Shown: one piece after another, positions 6,251 to 10,664 of the stretch
Position numbering within the stretch: position 1 is the stretch's first letter
Layout of the letters: each line of letters opens with the position of its first letter
Source: Legionellales bacterium UBA4722
GTDB lineage: Bacteria; Pseudomonadota; Gammaproteobacteria; DSM-16500
DNA: 10,664 nt
Reading direction: 5' to 3'
Assembly (NCBI GenBank): GCA_002404295.1
Contig: DHJK01000073.1
Coordinates: 1-10,664 of the forward strand
The notes under the pieces: generated by a model
The model's input: only the letters and a program-made list of their open reading frames with translations
What the model was told of the DNA's origin: nothing
Database searches by the model: none
Translations under genes and position numbers: made by a program

Positions 6251-6448
6251 TCAGCAAGCTGTCCCGCATCTGTAGATGCGATGACTCTCACTTTTATTAA
6301 AGAGAAAGAAGAGAGAACCCCTATAGTCCAAAGCGCGGGGGCAGTAACTAATAGCTCGCTTGTACTTATACTGACGGTCTTCACTATACTTTGGTGCTGC
6401 TGCAGCTGACCCATGCATTGCTGTTCCACTAGGATTATTAGGCGCCAT
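6251..6448 (-). CDS. Possible small orphan protein, 65 residues
   Basis: An uninterrupted minus-strand frame starts at ATG 6448-6446 and reads MAPNNPSGTAMHGSAAAAPK, then a Tyr/Arg-rich part and a Phe-rich LFFLFNKSES stretch, ending in Cys. I recognise no family. The N-terminal half looks like real coding sequence (Ala/Pro/Gly-rich with normal codons). However, the gene has no clear ribosome binding site, and a 16-base quasi-palindrome (6265-6280, CGCATCT-GT-AGATGCG) lies within its 3' end. It lies downstream of hicB on the same strand and could be a cargo gene, a gene remnant or chance. Confidence 0.25.
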   Translation of the reverse strand: MAPNNPSGTAMHGSAAAAPKYSEDRQYKYKRAISYCPRALDYRGSLFFLFNKSESHRIYRCGTAC

Positions 6449-6537
6449 TATAGTTTAGAACTTCGAGACTACAAGCTCATACAACCAGAACCCACGTCTT
6501 TCAATGTAGCAACAAAAGTGGGCGAAGACATTTGATC

Positions 6538-7014
6538 TTATCTTCTGCTCTGCTCTTTTAACGCTCGGTGAAATTTCGATGTATTTGAAACAATCGGTTC
6601 TAACGAAATAACTAATCGTTGACCCATCACTGCAGCTGCTCTATCGAGTTGTTTTAAGTTGGGCCAATGGTGCGGATTTTCCAATCGAGCAACCGCAGGC
6701 CACGATGTATTAAGAGTTCGAGCAATCTCAGAAGTAGTATGACTCCCCTTTGCCCATCTCATTAATAAAGCCGCTTGCGTTCGAGCATTAGGTGAAATTA
6801 AATAGGAATCAACTTCTGGAGCAGAAGGTCTGGGGATATCCAAATCTTCATCCATTCGACCTTCTAACGTTAATGTAAGTACTTCAGAGGCGTTGAAAAG
6901 CGCTTCGTCCAACGTTTCGCCTTCCGTAATGGCTTCAGGTAAGTCAGCAAAAAAAACAGTGTATCGTTTCTCAGATTCATCATAATGTATGGTGGCTGGA
7001 TAAAGTACGTTCAT
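6538..7014 (-). CDS. hicB: HicB antitoxin with C-terminal helix-turn-helix
   Basis: The protein has 158 residues. The N-terminal half (about 1-60: YPATIHYDESEKRYTVFFADLPEAITEGETLDEAL...) is the degenerate RNase-H-like HicB fold that binds and blocks HicA. The C-terminal part (about 76-138: NARTQAALLMRWAKGSHTTSEIARTLNTSWPAVARLENP) is a Cro/Xre-type DNA-binding domain with SEIARTLN and WPAVARLE helices, used for autorepression. This two-domain form is slightly longer than E. coli HicB (about 138-145 residues, from memory). Its ATG overlaps the hicA stop as ATGA, so the two genes are translationally coupled, and GGAG lies about 10 bases before it inside hicA. The gene is complete. Likely DNA targets are the paired dyads upstream of hicA. 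Confidence 0.93.
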   Translation of the reverse strand: MNVLYPATIHYDESEKRYTVFFADLPEAITEGETLDEALFNASEVLTLTLEGRMDEDLDIPRPSAPEVDSYLISPNARTQAALLMRWAKGSHTTSEIARTLNTSWPAVARLENPHHWPNLKQLDRAAAVMGQRLVISLEPIVSNTSKFHRALKEQSRR

Positions 7015-7196
7015 ATTAATTTCACTCCAGTTTGTTTTTCAATCGCAGCAAGCAAACCTCTACCAATATCTCGTTTTCCATGGACAGGGACCGTAGTACG
7101 CAAGCTCTCTTTACCTAGCCGATGATGACTACCATTCACCCGGAGGACCTTCCACCCTTGTTTCTCTAATAATTTTATAACTTCTTTACCTGTCAT
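7011..7196 (-). CDS. hicA: HicA mRNA-interferase toxin
   Basis: A 61-residue protein with the double-stranded-RNA-binding-like HicA fold: MTGKEVIKLLEKQGW, then the hallmark NGSHHRL (21-27) with the catalytic histidine at 24, and VPVHGKRDIGRGLL, a typical HicA C-terminal half. HicA toxins cleave mRNA independently of the ribosome and are neutralised by HicB. Order is toxin first, overlapping hicB by 4 bases. The start ATG 7196-7194 has no recognisable ribosome binding site. A TATAAT 1 base upstream of it cannot serve this start, because its transcript would begin inside the gene. Low translation of the toxin is therefore likely. The frame and the catalytic residue are intact. Confidence 0.93.
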   Translation of the reverse strand: MTGKEVIKLLEKQGWKVLRVNGSHHRLGKESLRTTVPVHGKRDIGRGLLAAIEKQTGVKLI

Positions 7197-7200
7197 AATT

Positions 7201-7230
7201 ATATCACAAAAGATATATCATTTGAGATAT
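7201..7230. promoter_or_regulatory. Tandem HicB operators (two ATATC-N6-GATAT dyads)
   Basis: Two 16-bp units of identical design overlap by two bases: ATATC-acaaaa-GATAT (7201-7216) and ATATC-atttga-GATAT (7215-7230). They cover the predicted start point, touch the -10 box and run to a few bases before the hicA ATG. The helix-turn-helix of HicB is the obvious candidate ligand; operator paired with hicAB is inferred, the symmetry is seen. Confidence 0.6.
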
Positions 7231-7257
7231 TTTATCCACTCAAGCTCTGTTTAGCAA
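7229..7257 (-). promoter_or_regulatory. hicAB promoter
   Basis: On the minus strand, TTGCTA (7257-7252, 4 of 6) and TAAAAT (7234-7229, 5 of 6) are separated by 17 bases. Transcription would start near 7222, giving a leader of about 26 bases. The start point falls inside the second of two operator-like dyads. Confidence 0.5.
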
Positions 7258-7331
7258 CCTTAATTTAAATAAATCATAATGTTACGCACAGCACCTTCTA
7301 GAAAACGGGTCAAGCACACGTAGAAATAATA

Positions 7332-7361
7332 GTGCAAATATAGGCCAATCTCTAATATACT
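7332..7361 (+). promoter_or_regulatory. Weak promoter candidate for the frameshifted gene
   Basis: TATACT (7356-7361, 5 of 6 to the -10) lies about 45 bases before the start codon at 7405. The only -35 in range is GTGCAA (7332-7337, 3 of 6, 18-base spacing). The assignment rests mostly on the -10 and on position. Confidence 0.3.
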
Positions 7362-7404
7362 GAGCATCAAATCTCTGCTAACCCATGCTCAAAAGGTACA
7401 GTCC

Positions 7405-7836
7405 ATGAAAACATTTTATGAAAAAATTGAAGCTATTTTAGCGCATGCTTTAACTCGCCCAAGAGCTAAGCCAGTCTGCACTGATATTGATGCGAATTTT
7501 TTACATATTTTGTATACGGTAGACTTAATGCCTAGTGAAACGTCTAGTGATACTAGTGAAATGAAAAGTATTGATCTAGATGATTCCGCACCTCTAAATC
7601 ATCATTCGCAAGTTCTATCTACTTCCGATAATAATAAAATCATTACTCGCATTCAATTATATAAAAATAGTTATTTCCACAAGAAAGAACATGAAGATGA
7701 CGCTACTTTGGTATTAACCATCCAAGACCAGAGCGTAAAAGAAGTTATCTACTTTAAGTGCAGTGAAGAGCTCGAAGAAGAAAAAAACTTCCGAACTAGA
7801 TTTATCATTTTGCAGCAATCCTTTGTATGTTCTTGA
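7405..7836 (+). CDS. Unknown protein, N-terminal reading frame of a frameshifted gene
   Basis: This 143-codon frame starts at ATG 7405 with AAAAGG about 8 bases ahead, a good ribosome binding site. I recognise no family. Residues 1-40 (MKTFYEKIEAILAHAL...) look helical. Residues 43-75 are Ser/Asp-rich and probably disordered. Residues 80-118 look like beta strands (IITRIQLYKN, ATLVLTIQDQ, VKEVIYFK). A glutamate-rich stretch EELEEEK follows just before the A7 run at 7781-7787. After the run this frame gives only 16 more residues (NFRTRFIILQQSFVCS). The protein therefore appears to be meant to continue in the +1 frame, where the coding-like sequence goes on to 8305. With one A fewer the two frames form a single protein of 299 residues. 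As written it is a truncated product, a slippage-dependent gene or a recent pseudogene. Confidence 0.6.
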   Translation: MKTFYEKIEAILAHALTRPRAKPVCTDIDANFLHILYTVDLMPSETSSDTSEMKSIDLDDSAPLNHHSQVLSTSDNNKIITRIQLYKNSYFHKKEHEDDATLVLTIQDQSVKEVIYFKCSEELEEEKNFRTRFIILQQSFVCS

Positions 7837-8305
7837 AAACTTTATCCATAAAGCGATGGTCAAAATACTCGTTCTTTCCTTTGGCTCGCCAGCAGATATT
7901 GGAAATGAAGCAATTAAAGCTTTATTGGAAATGTACTCCAACTTACATACTGTTGTTTTTAATAGATCTCATGAGAGGACTACTCTTCCTCAAATACCTC
8001 CTGCTAGAACACTTGTAACAAAAGTAGCAAAAAAATTCAAAACAATTGCAGGGGACCCTTATAACAATAAATTTGAACAAGAAGTAGTAGTTTGCAATGA
8101 AGCATATTTTATGTCAAAAAAAATTCCACGCCTTGTTTACGGCTATACTGAACCACAAATTCAATCGCCAAAAATACGACAGCAGACAAGTTCATCAAGC
8201 TCTAAGCCTTCGTCTTTTTGGGGCTCTCTGTTTTCCTTTTGTTGTAGTTGTGATTCAGCTCTTCCAGAATCCGAATCTTCTACGCCCTCTAATAAAACAA
8301 GGTGA
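7763..8305 (+). CDS. Unknown protein, C-terminal reading frame of the same frameshifted gene
   Basis: The frame is open from ATG 7763 to TGA 8303-8305 (180 codons). Independent start at 7763 is doubtful: it has no ribosome binding site, and its first 8 codons copy the Lys/Glu-rich stretch of the other frame. Real coding sense begins at about 7787 (TSELDLSFCSNPLYVLENFI). A compact region with beta/alpha character follows (VKILVLSFGSPADIGNEAIKALL), which superficially resembles a Rossmann-type start but has no known motif. The C-terminal 50 residues are Ser-rich, with FWGSLFSFCCSCDS (cysteine cluster) and a short acidic/serine tail (LPESESSTPSNKTR). Such tails recur in secreted effectors of intracellular Legionellales, where cysteines may be lipidated, but this is only a resemblance. 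A terminator follows 17 bases after the stop. Confidence 0.6.
   Translation: MKSSKKKKTSELDLSFCSNPLYVLENFIHKAMVKILVLSFGSPADIGNEAIKALLEMYSNLHTVVFNRSHERTTLPQIPPARTLVTKVAKKFKTIAGDPYNNKFEQEVVVCNEAYFMSKKIPRLVYGYTEPQIQSPKIRQQTSSSSSKPSSFWGSLFSFCCSCDSALPESESSTPSNKTR
7781..7787 (+). other. A7 homopolymer at the frame change
   Basis: Seven A follow G at 7780 in GAAGAAGAAAAAAACTTCC. The frame with coding sense changes by +1 here. One base fewer in the run would rejoin the 5' and 3' parts without other damage. Runs of this kind allow replication slippage, transcriptional slippage, or simple sequencing error. Confidence 0.7.
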
Positions 8306-8318
8306 TCTTTTAATAGGT

Positions 8319-8349
8319 AAAAAAAATCCCGCCATTCAGCGGGATTTTT
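8319..8349. terminator. Bidirectional rho-independent terminator
   Basis: The stem ATCCCGC/GCGGGAT has a 6-base loop (CATTCA) and is extended by A:T pairs (8322-8332 with 8339-8349). On the minus strand a run of eight T (8326-8319) follows, a good terminator for groEL. On the plus strand a run of five T (8345-8349) follows, serving the frameshifted gene that ends at 8305. Confidence 0.85.
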
Positions 8350-8410
8350 ATATTACTTCCATTTGAAAATGAGCACCCCCACCAGCATGCCCATTAACAA
8401 ATAAGTGAAA

Positions 8411-10066
8411 TTACATCATTCCACCCATACCGCCCATGCCGCCCATACCACCGCCGCCACCCATGCCGCCTGTGTCTGAATCAGACTTAGGAAGTTCGGT
8501 GATCATGCATTCTGTGGTAATCATCATGCCAGCAACGGATGCTGCGTGCTGCAATGCTGTACGTGTTACTTTGGTTGGATCCAGGATACCCATGTCTATC
8601 ATATCGCCGTATTCACCAGTCGCTGCGTTAAAGCCATAGTTACCTTTTCCTTCCAGGATTTTGTTAACAACAACAGACGCTTCGTAGCCTGCGTTAATCA
8701 CAATCTGACGCAAAGGTGCTTCTAACGCTTTACGAGTCAATGTAATACCCATCGCCTGTGCATCGTTTTCGCCTTTGAGAGTTTTAACAGCTTGTAATGC
8801 ACGAATCAATGCAATACCGCCGCCTGGAACCACGCCTTCTTCAACCGCTGCACGAGTTGCATGCAGAGCATCTTCAACGCGCGCTTTCTTTTCTTTCATT
8901 TCGATTTCAGAACCTGCGCCTACTTTGATAACCGCAACACCGCCTGCTAATTTAGCAACGCGTTCTTGCAATTTTTCACGATCGTAGTCAGAGGTTGTTT
9001 CTTCGATACGAGCACGTAATTGTGTAATACGTTCCGAAATTTCAGTTTTTTCACCAGCGCCATCCACAATCGTGGTGTTGTCTTTAGTGATATGAACGCG
9101 TTTTGCAGAACCCAAGTCTTGTAATGTAGCAGATTCTAACGTACGTCCAATTTCTTCTGATATCACTTGTGATTTTGTTAATGTAGCAATATCTTGCAAC
9201 ATTTCTTTACGGCGATCACCAAAACCAGGTGCTTTCACTGCGCATACTTTAACAATACCGCGCATATGGTTAACAACCAAGGTTGCTAATGCTTCACCTT
9301 CAATATCTTCAGCGATAATCAATAAGCTGCGACCTGATTTAGCAACGCCTTCTAAGACGGGCAATAAATCACGAATCGTAGAAATTTTCTTATCAACGAT
9401 CAAGATGTAGGGGTTTTCTAAATTAGCAGACATATTTTGTTGATCTGTAATGAAGTAAGGAGAGAGGTAACCACGATCAAATTGCATGCCTTCAACCACT
9501 GACAATTCATTATCAAAACCAGAACCTTCTTCAACAGTGATAACGCCTTCTTTGCCTACTTTACCCATTGCATCAGCAATGATTTGGCCGATTGAGCTAT
9601 CAGAGTTTGCGGAAATGGTGCCGACTTGTGCGATTGCTTTGTTATCTTTGCAAGGAACAGATAATTTTTTCAATTCTTCAACAGCTGCAACAACCGCCTT
9701 ATCAATACCACGTTTCAAATCCATTGGATTGAAACCAGCAACAACCGCTTTCAAACCTTCTACGAGGATTTGACGCGCTAATACTGTAGCAGTAGTTGTA
9801 CCATCGCCAGCTTCGTCCGAAGTTTGTGACGCCACTTCTTTAACCATCTGTGCGCCCATGTTCTTGAACTTGTCTTTGAACTCAATTTCTTTAGCAACAG
9901 AAACACCGTCTTTAGTAACGGTAGGTGCGCCAAATGATTTATCGATAACCACGTTACGACCGCAAGGGCCCATGGTGATTTGCACTGCATTCGCTAACTC
10001 ATTCACACCTGCGAGCATTAATTGGCGTGCTTCTTCAGCAAATTTAATATCTTTAGCTTGACTCAT
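8411..10066 (-). CDS. groEL: GroEL (Hsp60) chaperonin large subunit
   Basis: The protein has 551 residues, normal length for bacterial GroEL. As a double ring of 14 subunits with GroES as lid it folds cytosolic proteins using ATP. Visible hallmarks are GAPTVTKDGVSVA (46-58, Asp53 matching E. coli Asp52), the ATP-binding DGTTTATVLA (about 88-97), GFGDRRKEML, the VEDALHATRAAVEEGVVPGGG stretch with the hydrolysis aspartate (E. coli Asp398) and the flexible tail GGGGGMGGMGGMGGMM. Near the nucleotide site it has TMGPCGRN where E. coli has TLGPKGRN; Legionella, from memory, has TMGPSGRN, which supports a Legionellales origin. The start ATG 10066-10064 has GAGGA 8 bases ahead. It lies 49 bp after groES in the same operon and ends in a strong terminator. 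In related intracellular bacteria GroEL can also be surface-exposed. Confidence 0.98.
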   Translation of the reverse strand: MSQAKDIKFAEEARQLMLAGVNELANAVQITMGPCGRNVVIDKSFGAPTVTKDGVSVAKEIEFKDKFKNMGAQMVKEVASQTSDEAGDGTTTATVLARQILVEGLKAVVAGFNPMDLKRGIDKAVVAAVEELKKLSVPCKDNKAIAQVGTISANSDSSIGQIIADAMGKVGKEGVITVEEGSGFDNELSVVEGMQFDRGYLSPYFITDQQNMSANLENPYILIVDKKISTIRDLLPVLEGVAKSGRSLLIIAEDIEGEALATLVVNHMRGIVKVCAVKAPGFGDRRKEMLQDIATLTKSQVISEEIGRTLESATLQDLGSAKRVHITKDNTTIVDGAGEKTEISERITQLRARIEETTSDYDREKLQERVAKLAGGVAVIKVGAGSEIEMKEKKARVEDALHATRAAVEEGVVPGGGIALIRALQAVKTLKGENDAQAMGITLTRKALEAPLRQIVINAGYEASVVVNKILEGKGNYGFNAATGEYGDMIDMGILDPTKVTRTALQHAASVAGMMITTECMITELPKSDSDTGGMGGGGGMGGMGGMGGMM

Positions 10067-10115
10067 GTTTATTTCCTCATCATTTTAAAATAACGAACCA
10101 GGGAAGGGTTGAAAA

Positions 10116-10412
10116 TTATTCCACAACGCCCATAACATCTTCTTCGCGCATTACTAAGTATTCTTTGTTATTAAGCTTAACGTTATTACCAGCATATTTG
10201 CCGAATAAAACGGTATCGCCAATACGAACTTCTAAAGGTTGTAATTTTCCTTCGATCAATTTGCCTTTGCCTACAGCTAGTACTTTACCTTGGCTGGGCT
10301 TATCTTTATCAGCTGTATCTGGAATAAAGATACCGCCAGCTGTTTTGGTTTCGGCTTCTGTCGCTTGCACGACGATTCGATCCGCTAATGGACGAATTGT
10401 GATCTCACTCAT
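10116..10412 (-). CDS. groES: GroES (Hsp10) co-chaperonin
   Basis: A 98-residue protein of normal length that forms the seven-membered lid of the GroEL chamber. It shows the conserved IRPLADRIVVQ (6-16), the mobile loop ETKTAGGIFIPDTA (21-34) with the GGI(F)IP GroEL-binding tripeptide region, GKVLAVGKGK (42-51), the roof-type region, GDTVLFGKYAG, and the C-terminal EYLVMREEDVMGVVE. The start ATG 10412-10410 has TAGGAG with 8 bases of spacing, a strong site. It is first in the groESL operon, whose promoter carries heat-shock elements. Confidence 0.98.
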   Translation of the reverse strand: MSEITIRPLADRIVVQATEAETKTAGGIFIPDTADKDKPSQGKVLAVGKGKLIEGKLQPLEVRIGDTVLFGKYAGNNVKLNNKEYLVMREEDVMGVVE

Positions 10413-10490
10413 TGTGTCTCTCCTACTTAGATTTCAATTAAAAATCGGATTTTTCGTGCCTGACCTTAAGCTCAAGGTGGCTATGTTACT

Positions 10491-10519
10491 TATATGGGGA
10501 TCAACTTAGCACTCTCAAG
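10491..10519 (-). promoter_or_regulatory. Sigma32 heat-shock promoter of groESL
   Basis: On the minus strand CTTGAGA (10519-10513) and CCCCATATA (10499-10491) are separated by 13 bases. The sigma32 consensus is CTTGAAA, a 11-16-base spacer and CCCCATnT, so this matches at all but one base. Its -35 lies within the CIRCE element. It would give a leader of about 70-75 bases to groES. Confidence 0.75.
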
Positions 10520-10532
10520 TGCCGAGTGCCAA
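10506..10532. promoter_or_regulatory. CIRCE element (HrcA operator)
   Basis: TTAGCACTC (10506-10514), nine bases, then GAGTGCCAA (10524-10532). The consensus is TTAGCACTC-N9-GAGTGCTAA, so one base differs. HrcA binds CIRCE and represses groESL and often dnaK; release on heat shock raises expression. It sits over the start region of the sigma70-like promoter and inside the sigma32 promoter. Confidence 0.9.
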
Positions 10533-10559
10533 ATATATAGAGAATTGGGCTAGAGTCAA
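10532..10559 (-). promoter_or_regulatory. Sigma70 promoter of groESL
   Basis: On the minus strand TTGACT (10559-10554, 5 of 6) and TATATT (10537-10532, 5 of 6) are 16 bases apart. The expected start point falls in the CIRCE element, the classical arrangement for HrcA control. It gives a leader of about 110 bases. Confidence 0.65.
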
Positions 10560-10632
10560 GTGAGAAATGTTTGCTGGGAGGGCACTGCCATAGGGATGAC
10601 AATGCACCTACTCTGCACGCTTTTATCGTGAA

Positions 10633-10664
10633 CGTGCCCGTGCCCGCGTGCGTGCCCGTCTTTT
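10633..10664. repeat. GC-rich repeat tract, cut by the right window edge
   Basis: Bases 10633-10653 are identical to the reverse complement of 752-772 in the MITE-like element, built on CGTGCCCG units. Both copies are followed by TCTTTT. The element continues past the window end, so its inverted arms cannot be seen here. Confidence 0.65.

Noticed and set aside
6247..6429. 60-codon minus-strand frame overlapping the 65-codon frame
   Set aside because: Out of frame with the more plausible 6251-6448 frame, and no start signal.
7198..7203. Perfect TATAAT just before hicA as its promoter
   Set aside because: Its start point would fall inside hicA after the ATG, and hicA has no later start. It could at most serve hicB.
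7780..7788. Programmed -1 frameshift at the heptamer A-AAA-AAC
   Set aside because: The heptamer is in the right register, but a -1 shift leads to a stop within five codons (CTT CCG AAC TAG). The useful frame is +1, so ribosomal -1 slippage does not explain the gene.
7827..8366. Further plus-strand frames (7827-8018, 8097-8366) and the minus-strand frame 7714-7941
   Set aside because: Shadows of the frameshifted gene; 8097-8366 runs through the terminator.
8436..10061. Plus-strand open frames opposite groEL (for example 8436-8639, 8775-8987, 9486-9773, 9858-10061)
   Set aside because: They lie antisense to a clear groEL, have no ribosome binding sites or family signals, and are Pro/Thr/Ser-rich mirror products of the chaperonin codons.
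10165..10509. 114-codon plus-strand frame opposite groES and across its promoter
   Set aside because: Antisense to groES and covers its CIRCE/sigma32 region; no start signals.
1..10664. CRISPR array, tRNA or rRNA genes
   Set aside because: No regularly spaced repeats and no tRNA or rRNA hallmark sequences were seen on either strand.

Overview
The window is AT-rich bacterial DNA, most likely from a gammaproteobacterium of the Legionellales type (Legionella, Coxiella, Rickettsiella or Berkiella relatives). That placement is an inference. It rests on the GroEL sequence, whose ATMGP-x-GRN-like stretch (here TMGPCGRN), PCKD insert and GGM-rich tail resemble Legionella GroEL as I remember it. It also rests on the mix of AT-rich genes with GC-rich interspersed repeats, and on unrecognised genes that look like host-association accessory genes. 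No rRNA, tRNA or CRISPR array was seen.

Layout from left to right. (1) The left edge carries a minus-strand gene for a YpsA/SLOG-type putative molybdenum-carrier protein, which runs off the window through a dispersed repeat. (2) A 191-bp MITE-like element with long GC-rich inverted arms separates it from a complete PrlF-YhaV toxin-antitoxin pair (minus strand). This pair has a palindromic operator placed between its -35 and -10 boxes. (3) Plus-strand mutM (Fpg DNA glycosylase) converges, with only 9 bp between stops, on a minus-strand 620-residue multi-pass membrane protein that I do not recognise. (4) A 425-bp spacer holds half of the same dispersed repeat seen at the left edge. It is followed by a minus-strand DUF218 (ElyC/SanA/YdcF-like) inner-membrane protein. 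(5) About 740 bp without a firm gene contains a strong hairpin and a pair of operator-like dyads exactly 50 bp apart. (6) A HicAB toxin-antitoxin operon (minus strand) follows, with two overlapping ATATC-N6-GATAT operators at its promoter. (7) A plus-strand gene of unknown function is split by a +1 frame change at a run of seven A, so its two reading frames would make one 299-residue protein if one A were lost. (8) A bidirectional terminator separates it from the minus-strand groES-groEL chaperonin operon. That operon's promoter region combines a CIRCE element (HrcA operator), a sigma70-like promoter and a near-consensus sigma32 heat-shock promoter. (9) The right edge ends in the same GC-rich repeat sequence as the MITE-like element near the left edge.

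Taken together, conserved housekeeping genes (mutM, groESL, an envelope DUF218 gene) are interleaved with two toxin-antitoxin modules, repeats and lineage-specific unknown genes. No single new multi-gene system is evident. The points most worth following are the frameshifted gene at the A7 run, the dual heat-shock control of groESL, the two toxin-antitoxin operators and the orphan operator-like pair.
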